From Gongronella butleri (taxonomy: Eukaryota > Mucoromycota > Mucoromycetes > Mucorales > Cunninghamellaceae): DNA of 64,000 nt. Of this stretch, positions 22,435-34,272 are shown piece by piece. The stretch lies in the NCBI GenBank assembly GCA_025201375.1, contig JAIWZP010000019.1, positions 62,001 through 126,000 of the forward strand, given 5' to 3'. The notes under the pieces are model-generated. The model was given only the letters and a program-made list of their open reading frames with translations, was not told the DNA's origin and searched no databases. Both the position numbers and the translations under genes were made by a program. Each line of letters begins with the position of its first letter. Position 1 is the first letter of the stretch.

Positions 22435-25400
22435 ATGTCCTTTGTGCAGCAGACCACGGATTTGACGCAGCTGCCTGATCAGCGAATTGACGCGCTATGT
22501 CAGCATCTTTGCCTTCGTTTTGAGCAGCAGCAGTGCCACGCGAATCTTGGGCACGATCGCCTCCTTGCGCTCAGGGGTGAAGCGAGCAGCAATCAGAGCA
22601 GTAATGGCGACGCCGACGATTTATCGCTCCTCCAATACTATGTGAATCGAGGCTACAAGGATTTGCACGAATACTCGGTTGCCAGCCCACACGTCTATGA
22701 ATTTGCCATCCGCATGTACCTGATCATGCGCCGGCGCATGGAAAACACCCTGGTGTCGCTCACGTAACGTCCCCTTCCCGCAAAAAAAAAAAAAAAAAGA
22801 AAAAAAAGAAAAATATCGGCCAAAAACAGCACCCTTTCTCACTTTTTTTGCTCTCCCAATTTAAAAAAAGTGGCATCTCGGGCTCGGGCAAGTCGCATAG
22901 CCACCAACAGGTGGTCAAGGCGATTCTGAGCGTGTCGACATCGACGCGTCGTCGCGAAATCAAGCTTCAGCAGCAAGTCATGCATACGCTGACGGTGCTG
23001 GACGCGTTTGGCGCGTCGCGCGTGCAACCGGTGTCGCCGTCCACGCAGGAACATCATTTGCACCAGCGGTTTAATATGTGCCACACGCTGTATTTCAACG
23101 ATCGCGGCCATTTGACAGGCGCGTATGTTGCGGCGTGCCTTTTTGATAAGCAGCACGTGACGCGGACGCACACGAGCGCGAATTACGACGTGTTTTATCA
23201 GCTGCTGGAGGGCACGTCGCCCGATGAGAAGAGCGCACTGCACATCAATTATGCACAGAGCCATTTTGCCTATTTGAAAAATACAGCACGCAGCCATTCG
23301 ACCAACAGTGCCGGCGAAAATGATGCGGACACGTTCATCCGGCTGAAAGACGCGTTAAAATCGCTCGGTATCAAGGCCAAGATCATTGTTCAAATATGCC
23401 AATTGCTTGCGGCCATTTTGCATTTGGGCAATGTGCATTTTATCAGTGGCAGTGGGCATCATCTTCATGCGGCATCGTCGGCGGTGCCTCCACTGCCCTC
23501 CAAAGACGCAGCAGGCGGCAACGAGTCGTGCCGTGTGAAAAACAAGGATACGCTCGCGCTTGTGGCAGCGGCACTGGGCGTGTCGACAACCAAGCTGGAA
23601 AACACGCTCACGCACAAGCTCAAGCTTATTGGCAAGGAATTCTGCTCGGCATTCCTTACGGGCGAAGCTGCCGTGCATCAGCGCGACCAATTGGCTCAGA
23701 GTCTGTACGCATTGCTGTTCCAATGGCTGCTGGCGACCATCAACCAGCGTCTTGCGCCACCCTCGGGACAAACAACGACAACGACATCAGCGACACAATT
23801 GACCATCCTGGATTTCATGGCGCAAGTCGGTCCGCCATTGTCCAATGCGTCCAATTCGCATCCACACCGGTTTTATGATTTGTGTTGCCATTTTGCGACC
23901 GAGCAATTGCATCAATGGCAAGTAGCCCTCGATTTTGACGGTTCCGGGGCCGTGTCTGGGTCCGATAGCAGCAATAGTATCCTGTGTCGTCGGCGGCAGG
24001 ACGGCCTTTCTTCTCTTCCGTGCCCATCGCCCGATTTCTTTGCGTCGTCCATGTCATTATGGCACGGTGACGACAAGCACGCGCTGGTGCCGTCGTTATT
24101 GAGGGAGTGCCAGCGGTTCCAAGCATACGCGCTGGACGCGACAGATTCGAATTGGCTGCTGGGCTTATTTCAAAAGAAGAAGCGACAGCCGGAGCCTGTG
24201 TTTGCCGCGCTCAAATCGCCCAGCACACCGACCGCCAGCTTTGCCATCCAGCACTACAGCTGTCTGGTGGACTACTCGGTCGACGGGTTCCTCGAAGCCA
24301 ACGTGGACGCGTTTTCACCCGATTTTATTCATTTATTCCGCTATGGCTGCACCAATCAATTTGTCCACGACCTGTTTTACACGGCTGCACCTTCCAATGC
24401 CAATGGCAGCAATTATCATCACGAAAAAGGCGACCATGCGTTGGATGACACGCCATCTGTGCACCATTTCCGCGGAAATCACGACAATGATGGAAATAAG
24501 CGACAATTGTTGTCTGCCGAGTACCATCCACGCGACGACCGGACGATCATCAAGGCACAATTGGGTACGCAGCCGCTGTTTGGTTGGTTGCACGACGCAT
24601 CTTTTTCGTCTTCATCATCGTCCTTGACAGCAACGACGCCGCCGACCATGAACATGATGACCCAGCAGCTGGAACAAAGCATGGCGCTCTTGCGCGACGT
24701 GTACGCGTCGTGCCCCCACCGGTTCGAGATTATCCACGTGACGCCTGTTCACCCCTGGCGCAAGAATTCGACAGAAAAGATGGATGAAGCTTGGCTGATG
24801 GAGCAATTGACCATGTACAAGGTGCCCGAGTACGTGCAGCGGCAGCAATGGACCGCAACATGCCTGGATTACTCGCACGACGCGTTCTTGCAGCGGTACA
24901 CACACATGTTTAGCCATCTTGTTGACCAACAACAGCCAATGACCGCATCATCAGCATTTGACCAATGCCATGCCATCGTCCACGCTATGCAATGGTCAGG
25001 CTTCCAATGCACCGTGGGCCATGCGCGTATTTGGCTGCGATTTGATCTGTGGTACGAGCTTGAGCGGCATTTGCGCACGCTTGAAAAAGAGGCGCGTACA
25101 CAAGAAAAGGCGCGTCAAGAGCTGCTCGAGGCCGAGCGACGCGTTGAAGAAGAAACAAAGCGCCAGGCCGACATTGAGGCCGAGGCACTTGCGTTAAAGG
25201 CAGCGCAGGCCGCCCTCGAACAGCAAGAAACCGCCACACTTGATGGATCGTGGCATTCAAACCCTTTTGCCGACGACAATTGGTCCACGGACGATCGCAC
25301 CATCCAAGACTGGTCTGATGACGAGTCCAAGAGCCAGGATGACGACGACGACGCCAAAGGACTGGCTGAGGGGTAAGCATATGAACAAAAAAAAAAAAAA

Positions 25401-26363
25401 AAAGACGAAAAAAAAAACGAAAAAAAAAACGAAAAAAAGACGAAAAAAAGACGAAAAAAGACGAAAAGCAAAAAAACTCACTCAATGCCTCTCCACTGTT
25501 CACCTTGATGAGCTAGGCTTGGCCCCAACATGGACATGAGCCAGATGGTGGAAGATTATTGTGTGCAGACCGAGGAGCTCATTGAAGAGGTGCCGATCAC
25601 GCGGACACGTCAATGGTGGTCGCGCTTTGTATGGTTCATGACGTGGTGGATTCCGTCGTTCACGCTGCGCCTGCTTGGCAAGATGAAGCGTCAGGACGTG
25701 CAGATGGCTTGGCGCGAAAAGGTGACATTGTGCCTGTTGATCTTTTTTTTCTCGGCCACGACCATCTTTGTCATTGTTGGCCTGAATCAGGTGCTGTGCC
25801 CCGGCACGCGCTCGCTCTTTTCCGCCAACGACGTGTCTGTGCACCAATCCATGGACGACTATTGGTTCAGCGCGCACGGATTCGTGTACGACGCGACGAA
25901 ATTCGTGAAAAAGGGCCATGGCAATGCAAAATACATGGCGTCGGCGTCTACCATGGAGCCGCTGGCTGGCAGAGACCTGTCGTACACGTTTCCCTTGTCA
26001 TTGACCGTCGCGTGCCCATCGCTCGTCACAGACAACAGCATCACCATCATCCCCAACGAGACCATTGTGCTTGGCCCTTTTGTCCACGCGTCTGGACCGC
26101 AGCAACCCGATCCGCAACAGGTCCCCGCCATGCAAGACCCCTATTGGCTGCAGCACCGCTTCTTTCCCGCCATGCTACCCTATAAAAAGGGCCACCTCGT
26201 GCAAAAAAGGCAGCAATTGCAAGACGATTTTCACAGCTACGGTCGACTGGCCATTGTCATCCACGAGCGCATCTATGACCTGACCGTAAGATCAAAAAAA
26301 AAAAGGAAATTTATTCTTCAATCCCTTCAATTCCTTCCAATTTTCTTCAATTTCGTCTCATTT

Positions 26364-26402
<39 letters not shown>

Positions 26403-28968
26403 GATTACATGAACACAGCGCGCCACTATGCAGAAGGGTCGAAATTCCACTTTTTCCATCCATCTGTGGAAAGGCTGTTTACGACGTTTGCCGGCCAGGA
26501 CGCGTCGCAGGCGTGGGATCAATTGGGCGTGAGCAGTGACGTGCGCGACGTGTCCTTGTCGTGCTTGGACAATCGGTTTTACGTGGGCCGCCTCGACTAT
26601 CGCGACACAATCCGGTGCACATTTACGAATTACCTGCTCTTATCGTTTGCGCTGCTCATGTCCGTGGTGATCCTTGTCAAGATGCTTGCGGCACTTCAAT
26701 TCGGCAGCGCGCCGCACCCCGAGGAGCAAGATAAGTTTATCATTTGCCAGGTGCCATGCTACACCGAGGACGAGATGTCGCTGCGCAAGACCATCGAGTC
26801 CATTGCCGTCACTCAATATGACGACAGGCGCAAATTGCTTTTGCTCATTGCTGACGGCATGATCATTGGCAGCGGCAATGACAAGCCCACGCCGCACATC
26901 CTGCTCGACATCCTGGGCCACCCGCGCCATGAGTACATGGACACCACCGCGGACACGGCGTCTTTTGCCAGCAAAACGACGCGTCATCACGAAAAACATG
27001 GCGAAAACGACCATGGTCATGTCGATGCAGATGCAGAGAGTGTCAGCAGCAGCAGCACCCTGGAACAGGGGCATTTTGCGGCGGCAGATGATGAGGACGA
27101 CGGGCCATACATGTTCAAATCGGTGGGCGAGGGATCGCAGCAGCTAAATTATGGCAAAGTGTACTCTGGACTCTTCCAGCACGAGGGCCACACGGTGCCT
27201 TATCTTGTCGTTGTCAAGGTCGGCAAGAGCACTGAGCGAACCAAGCCGGGCAATCGCGGCAAACGCGATTCGCAGATCATTTGCATGAATTTTTTAAATC
27301 GTGTCCATTTTGACGCGCCCATGAACCCACTCGAATTGGAGATGTACCGCCACATCAAGCACGTCATTGGCCTGGAACCGGCACTCTATGAATATCTCTT
27401 GATGGTTGACTCGGACACCGTGGTAGCCCCGGACTGCCTCACAAGCATGGTTGGCTGCATGCTACACGATAGCCGCATCATTGGTCTGTGTGGCGAGACG
27501 GAGCTTGCCAATGAGGACGAGTCGTGGGCAACGCGTATCCAAGTCTACGAATACTACATTTCGCACCATTTGGTCAAGGCATTCGAATCGCTCTTTGGGT
27601 CTGTGACGTGTTTGCCCGGTTGTTTCTGCATGTACCGCATCCGTGCACCCAATGCCAAGCAGACGCCATTGATCATCAGCCCCACCGTCATCCATGGCTA
27701 CTCGGATCACGAAGTCGACACATTGCACAAAAAGAATCTGCTTCATCTCGGCGAGGATCGATACCTGACGACGCTCGTCATGAAAACCTTTCCACAATAC
27801 AAGCTCGTGTTCACGCCACATGCCAAGTGTCAAACCGCGGCGCCCGATCGTTGGCACATTTTGCTATCGCAGCGCCGCCGCTGGATCAATTCCACTATTC
27901 ACAATTTGCTCGAGCTTGCGATGTTGCCTGAATTGTGTGGATTTTGTTGCTTGAGCATGCGCTTTGTCGTCATTGCCGACCTCATTGGCACCATCACGCT
28001 GCCGTCCTCCGTGGTGTATTTAGGCTACCTCGTGTACCAGTCCGTGTCTGGTGACGGCCCTCTGCCGGTGATTGCGCTCGGCATGCTGGCCGGTGCCTAT
28101 GGCCTGCAGGCCATTGTGTTCATTGTCAAGCGCCAATGGCAGCACATTGGCTGGATGATCATCTACATTTTGGCCATCCCCGTGTTTTGCTTTGCCATTC
28201 CGCTCTACTCGTTTTGGCACATGGACGACTTTTCGTGGGGCAGCACGCGCGTCGTCATGGGCGACCACAAAAAGCAAATCATCGTGACCGACGGCGAGAA
28301 ATTCGACGAAAAGATGATCCCCATGCAAAAATGGCTGCAATACGAGGCCGGCCTGTGGGAGCGCAATGCGCAGCGTGCCGCGCGCGCGCGTGAGCGCCGT
28401 GAATGGCTCTGGAACAAGCGCCAAAAGAGGCAGCAACGGAAAAAGAGTGCTGCAAACACCAAAGACGCGTCGGCGCTCTCCACGGATCTGCTCCTCCAGC
28501 CGCTTAACTTTGAAAAAGACCGAGAATGGATCGACCTTGTCGACATGCCCGCGCTCCACCAATTCCAAAACGACAAACACGCTAGCAACAATCCTGATGC
28601 TGCTGCTGCTACCGCTGGTCATGGCACTGCCGCAGCAGCAGCCAATGCATCCTTGTCTCTGCACGCCACGCGATCACACCATCACGAAGATGATCTATTC
28701 CTCAACGTCAAGCTGCCCGAGGACGACGACCTCGAGCGCGAAATCCGCAAATTGCTCCTGGAATCCAATCTCATGGATTTGACAAAGAAGCAAGGTATAA
28801 ATAGAAGAAAGAAAAATGAGAGTATGATAAGAGCGATGTTTTAATTTTTTTTTTTTTTTTTTGCTAGTGCGTGATCATCTCTCGCAGCTGTTTGGTGTCG
28901 ATCTGACCATCAAAAAGGGGTACATCAATGCCACTATTGAGCGTCTGCTGGAAACCGAATTTACATAA
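22435..28968 (+). CDS. Class V-type chitin synthase with degenerate myosin-motor-like head
   Basis: Makes wall chitin from UDP-GlcNAc at the plasma membrane. Exons 22435-22763, 22871-25372, 25517-26285, 26403-28794 and 28868-28968 join in frame to 2,030 residues. Order: myosin-head-like region (~1-700) with P-loop GISGSGKS at the first junction; a linker with Glu/Ala-rich helix (~880-930); hydrophobic segment; cytochrome b5-like segment (WFSAHGFVYDATKF, ~1059); transmembrane pair; GT2 catalytic domain with MVDSDTV (~1534), GEDRYL (~1651) and QRRRW (~1690); C-terminal membrane spans; and a DEK_C domain in the last exon (VRDHLSQLFGVDLT). Catalytic motifs are intact. The motor lacks recognisable switch I (NxNSSRFG) and switch II (DIxGFE) sequences. 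Start chosen at MSFVQQTTDLTQL, as no upstream exon fits. Confidence 0.92.
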
Positions 28969-29093
28969 GATACCCCTCATTTAAATGATATAAAGTGCTC
29001 TTTTTTTTTCCATTGCATTCGTGTTTTCAATTTACTAGATCCCGATTTTATTATGATATAATACTTCAATGACGATGGCTACAGGTATTTACG
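28969..29093. other. 3' flank of chitin synthase gene
   Basis: Short AT-rich flank leading into the tandem repeat block; no clear AATAAA. Confidence 0.3.
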
Positions 29094-30690
29094 GCAATTT
29101 CTTATCAGCAAACGCTAATCTCGAGATTTCTCAAGACTGAGTGATCCGATTTGCGAAAAAAAATTGAAATCATTGGGTCCTTGAGTCGACCATCCACTGA
29201 TCAAAATTTGGAGCCATATGGTCTGGTTCATCGGAAGAAACGCGTAAAATATTAATTTGGCGCAGAGTTTTCACTAGCAAACACCAATCTCGAGATTTCT
29301 CGAAACTGAGTGATCCAATTAGCGAACAAAATTAACACAGTTGAACAATTGGACATACCACCAAGTGATCTAAATTTGGGACCAGTTGCGCAAGTTTCTG
29401 AGGGAGCGCCAGTTTCATGGGCCAAAGGGGGGTGAGGTCAGCAGCATTTGGTCTCGTAGCGCGGCAACGGCTGAGCGCCCCGAAGTTTAGGCACATCAAA
29501 TAAGTCAGCGTTCAAACGCGGTAAAGGCGTTTGTAGTTTGAGGACATCGCGTCAAGTTTCCGGTGAGTTAGCCTTTAAGGGTCGTTTTGATTCAGGTTTG
29601 GCCCTGATTTTATGAAAACTGCATGTTTCATGACTGAGTGATCCGATTTCTGAAAAATCTTGACATCGTCGGATTCTGGAGTCGAGTATCCACTGGTATA
29701 AATCTGACGCCATACGTTCAGGCTCCTCGGGAGAAACGCGTAAAATCTTGTTTGACGCTGGATAGTCACTAGCAAATGCGGATCTCGAGTTATCTTGCGA
29801 CTGAGTGATTCGATTAGCGAAAAAAAATAACAACGTTGTAGAATTGGGTCCACCATCAACTGGTCCATATTTGGGGCCAGATGCGCAGGTTTCTGAGGAA
29901 GCACCAGTTTCATAGACGTAAAGGGGGTAAGATGAGCAGCATTTGGTCTCGTACCGCGACAACGGCTGAGCGCCCCGAGGCGTGAGACACATCAAATGAA
30001 TCAGCATCCAAACGCGGTAAAAGCGCTTGTGGTCTGGGGTCATCGCGTCGATTTCTCGGCGAGATAGCCTTGATGGGTCGTTTTGATCCTGATTTGGCCC
30101 TGGATCTATGAAAAATGCATGTTCTCAGGACTGAGCGATCGGATCTCTAGAAAAACTTGGAATCATCGATGTTTTGGACCGAGTATCTACTGGTCTAAAT
30201 GTGGTGCCATATGGTCAGGCTCAAAGGAAGAAACACGTAAAATATTGTTTGGCGCTGCGTGTTCACTAGCAAACACGAATCTCGAGATTTCTCGCGACTG
30301 AGTGATTCGATTAGCAAAAAAAAAAATAGCAAAGCTGGAGAAATGGACTTACGATCAACTGGTCCAAATTTGGGACCGGATGAGCAAGTTTATGACGACG
30401 AGCCAGTTACATAGGCTTAAAGGGGTAAGATGACCAGGATTTGGTCTTGTACCGCGGCAACGGCCGAGCGCCCCGACGCATGAGACATATCAAATGAATC
30501 AGCGCCCAAACGCGGTAAAAGCGCTTGTGATTTTGGGACATCGCGTCAAGTTTTCGATGGGTTAACTTTTAGGGATCGTTTTGATCCAGGTTTGGCCCTT
30601 ATTTTATGAAAAATACATTTTTTCACGACTGAGTGATCCGACTTCTGAAAAAACATGACATCGTTGACTTTTTGTGTTCAGCATCCTCTA
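29094..30690. repeat. Tandem array of ~496-bp units (~3.2 copies)
   Basis: The landmark GGTCT.GTA.CGCG.CAACGG recurs at 29451, 29946 and 30444, spacing 495 and 498. Each unit has two related halves that both start near CTCGAGATTTCTC..GACTGAGTGAT, so the unit itself arose by an internal duplication. Copies differ by many substitutions, so the array is old. Confidence 0.9.
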
Positions 30691-31545
30691 GCTCAAATAT
30701 AGGACCCGATGAACAAGTTCCGGAGGACGCGCCCTGCAAAAAGTGGGTAAGTTGGTAAATAAATCGAACAAAAGTGGCAAATAATTCGCAAACAACGTTT
30801 GTAAAAAATCGAACGAACGATTTGAAAAATCTACAAACGTTCGTAAAAAAAACCGAAAGAACATTGCAAAGACTTTGCGACAACCTTTGTAAAAAATCGA
30901 ACAAATGTTGTAAAGACTTCGCAAACGACGTTCATAAAAATAAATCGAACGAACTCTTAAAGAATTAGCGACGATCAACGCTCGTAAAAAATCAATCCAA
31001 TGTTGTGAAAACTTTGCGAACAACGTACTTCGTACTGTAAATAAATTGAACGAAGGATGATGTGAAAACTTCGCCAACAACAACGTTCGTAAAAAAATAA
31101 AATGAACATTTTGAAGATATCGGGATGTTCGTAAAAAATTGAACAAACGTTGTGAAGACTTCGCGAACAACATACTTCGTAAAAAATTGAACGAACGCTG
31201 TGAAGACTTCGCGAAAGTTCGTAAAAACATTGAAAGAACGTTGTAAAGCCTTTGTGAACAACGTTCATACAAAATTGAACGAAGTTGTAAAGACTTCGCA
31301 GACGTTCGTAGAAAATCGAACAATCGTTGCTTGTGAAGACTTTGCGAACGTTCGTAAAAAAAATTGAACGAATGCTGTGAAGAATTAGCGAACAATGTTC
31401 GTATCATAAAAAGCGAATACTGTATGATACTGTAATGCTGTGAAGACTTCGTGAACGTACATACTTTGTAAAAAATCAACAAACAGCTTACAGTACTTCG
31501 TAAAAAAATCGAACGACCGTTGTGAGACTTTGCGAACAACAACAA
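30691..31545. repeat. Degenerate ~47-bp tandem array (about 16-17 units)
   Basis: Core reads roughly AACGTTCGTAAAAAATTGAACGAA followed by CGTTGTGAAGACTTCGCG, split here for length, repeated every 40-55 bases. Because the units rarely contain stops on the minus strand, a 285-codon open frame (31545-30688) exists; its text is repetitive (Phe/Tyr/Arg-rich) and I regard it as a by-product. Confidence 0.85.
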
Positions 31546-31645
31546 CTATGGGCTGCAGGCCGGTGAAATGACCGATGCAAAAAGTTCAAACCCAGGCCAG
31601 CGCGCCGCAAGTCATCTCATCAGGTGCTTTGCCTCCCTATTTATT
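31545..31645 (+). repeat. Dispersed repeat RC, copy 1 (short)
   Basis: GGTGAAATGACCGATGCAAA and GCAAGTCAT.TCAT..GGTGCTTTG match 58205-58290; the second block also matches 33610-33645. Confidence 0.75.
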
Positions 31646-32546
31646 ATTAATATTAATTAATTAAATAAAAAGATGTGACAATTGAAGTATGAAGAAAAAT
31701 AAAAGGCAAAGGGATGGAAAAAGATGTTTGGTGTAAAGAAAAAGAAATAAGAAATATCTTGTCATTGGACTCTTTTATACTTGTCCATTTCCTTTTTCTT
31801 TACAGCCCTTCGGATGAGTCTTGATCTGGACATCTTGGCACACCGTATTGTCACAAGATTGACATGGTGCCTAATTGGTGATGCTGCGAGGTGCTCCGGC
31901 GCTTGTTTGAGTATTTTTTTCAAAGATTATTAGACAAATGGACCATTCATCACTTGTGAGAGGATGAGGCGAGAACCCATAGGTGCATTCCCATCACACA
32001 ATGTGACCTGGGCGTAATAAAAGAAGGAAATAATCGAGTGTCCCAATTGAATCATGCTGGTCACCATGCGTTTGTCAAAAAATAAATAAATAAATAAATA
32101 AGCTTTTGACAGCGCGATTTTCCATCGATCCGAGGATCATCTGCAAAATCGGCTGATGTCCATAATTGGTGTATCCGGGACTTCAAGGTGGGCCAGCCAG
32201 GCGGGTCAGGTGCGCGTGTGCGGGGGTCGCTGCACTTGCTTCACTTGCACATTTCGTTGCTTTTCTTTCCGTTTCTTTTTTTTTTTTTTGCCGCCAATGT
32301 CGCGCCTTGCACGCCATTGGCTAGACCCAGGTCGGGGTACACGTGCCCTTTGACTAAGTGGGCTAGTGCTTGATCTTGACTCGTATATTTTGATTGTTTG
32401 TAAGGCTTGTTTCCTTTTCCTTTTTCTTGATTGATTCAAATGTTTGCCTTGCCACGCCATGCGCGTCTTGGCCAGGCACGAGTACAGATGCACACGATTC
32501 TTGTTAAACGTAAATGAGGATGATCTGGTCGTGTGTCAATTTTTTC

Positions 32547-32603
<57 letters not shown>

Positions 32604-32606
32604 GCG
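31646..32606. other. Spacer without recognised gene
   Basis: AT-rich, with a short AAAT/TAAATAAA run at about 32080-32100, a T-run at 32277-32289 and a 49-T run at 32553-32601. No coding pattern seen. Confidence 0.5.
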
Positions 32607-32632
32607 CCATTGACGCGTCAACGCGTCAATGG
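32607..32632. repeat. Near-perfect palindrome with two ACGCGT boxes
   Basis: Arms CCATTGACGCGT and ACGCGTCAATGG are exact 12-base inverted repeats separated by CA, directly after the 49-T run. Confidence 0.85.
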
Positions 32633-32944
32633 CTCCGAGCGCGTCGGCTCACGCGCTTTTTGCGCACGTTTGCCACTCGACACGAGCTGGGCCGTGACAT
32701 AATACAATAGAACCTTTTATCAAAGATACAACGAGGTGGGAGAGCTAGGACTGAGCTAGAACGAGAGAGAGAGAGAAAAGAGAGAGAAACGATGATATCA
32801 GGCTATTATATGCAAAAGAAGTGTCACACACGCGACAAATGCTAAGGTAACAATGTAAATAAAGAGGCATAGAACTAAGAGGGACGAAACAAGACGTTCA
32901 CATCAATCATGCGGACAAAAGGGCAAAAAACAACAAAATATTCT

Positions 32945-33430
32945 CACACCACAACAGTACAGTCACGAATTTAAAACCAGTGAAAATTAGGTCCTTGGAT
33001 CGACGCGACATTCAATCGCATGGTAGAATGCATCCATTTACCAATGAAAATGCATTAAAATCCACGGTACCATTGACTGGTTTTCGGGCAAAGCGCAATC
33101 CGCTTTGTATTTTCGCCACAAGATTATTTCGACGAAGATTGGACGCAGGTCCTCGAAACGCGGCGGCTCACAAGAAAGAGCACAATCTGTTGCATATGTG
33201 TCCATCAAAGATCACTTCAAAAAGCGAGTTTCAGACAGAATTATCACGAACAGTTCTTTTGCGGGACAACTTGGACGCGTCAAAAACCGCGTCAGACTTT
33301 GATTTAAGCGCGCCCGTTTCAAGTCAAATTCATGCATCTGGGTCCACTTTTTATAGTGGACGCGTCAGCGCGTCTCCAAGGACGCGTTTCCGCGTGCCAT
33401 TCGTCCGCAAAGTTTAATCTAAAATCACGA
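32945..33430 (+). repeat. Dispersed repeat RA, copy 3
   Basis: Same block order as copies at 3060 and (reversed) 16280-16860, including CAGTCACGAATTT, ATGGTAGAATGC, GACTGGTTTTC, GCCACAAGA, CTCGAAACGCGGC, AAAAACCGCGTCAGAC and TAGTGGACGCGTCAGCGCG. Confidence 0.85.
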
Positions 33431-33589
33431 ATTGCTTGCCAATCAGCAAGTCAATCCCACTATTTTTTGGATTTTTTTCGTGATTTCTCCCTGCGCTGCC
33501 TCTTGTGTGCAAGTTTGAAGGAATTCTGAAGACCCTTTTTTTCGATTTTGATTTTGGAGCACTGAGGTGGGCATTTTTGATTTGCGCTT

Positions 33590-34075
33590 GGCGCGCCTCC
33601 AGCGCGATGCAAGTCATCCCATTACTGTAGATGCTTTGTCCCCCTGTTTGTTAGCAAATCTGGAATAAAACTCATAGGTCGACTAGACTGCTGTCTAGCA
33701 AATCGCCAATAAACATTTTCTTGAAAAAGTGTATTTTCTCTGTGAGTTTTGGCCATCCATCGATGAATCTGATCGTATTCGATTGAGGTTCAACGGGTGC
33801 TTTCGACATGTTAAAAGCGCTGTGCGTCGTCCTGTCGGTTGCCAAGATCTTCGAGGTTGAACCTTTTGAAATGTTTGAACGGTTTTCACAAGCGTAGAAA
33901 GGTTACGGCATTGGGCAAACAAACATTCTGGATGACGTCCGAGCCCGTCTGATTCGATCAATGCAAGTTTCGCCGCGATACACAAAATAGTTCGAGGACC
34001 AGTGCTGAATCCATGAAAATGTCAACATTTGGGATTTATCTGCACAACGACCCTCCAGATCCTAGTCAATTAAGC
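33590..34075 (+). repeat. Dispersed repeat RC, copy 2
   Basis: Matches 58198-58335 and 59137-59440 in order: GCAAGTCATCCCATTA, GATGCTTTG, TGAAAAAGTG.ATTTTCTCTG, CGACATGTTAAAAGCG, GAAATGTTT.AACGG.TTTC, GAGCCCGTC and ATTTATCTGCA. It carries an extra CTGTA relative to the other copies near 33625. Confidence 0.85.
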
Positions 34076-34272
34076 AGTACTATCACTTGCGGCAGAGGTG
34101 GAAGAGGTGGTGGGGTGGTCACGGACGCACGGTATGCCATTATGAACTGTTTTCGCGCTTTAATCCAACCCAGCGCAGCAGCACAATTAAAAAATATAGC
34201 ACGGCGATCAGAGTGCTCCATTTATTTTAAAATACTGTAACTAGTAAAAAAAAAGGAGACGCGGATGTCAAT

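Noticed and set aside
25389..25470. Repeated GACGAAAAAA units as a CRISPR-like or regulatory array
   Set aside because: It is an A-rich microsatellite inside a chitin synthase intron.
25373..25516. Boundary between two separate genes (motor and chitin synthase)
   Set aside because: A GTAAGC...CTAG intron joins both parts in frame and the domain order is that of one known enzyme class.
30688..31545. 285-codon minus-strand ORF as a real repeat protein
   Set aside because: It lies wholly in a degenerate tandem array, has no start context or introns, and overlapping frames are open too.
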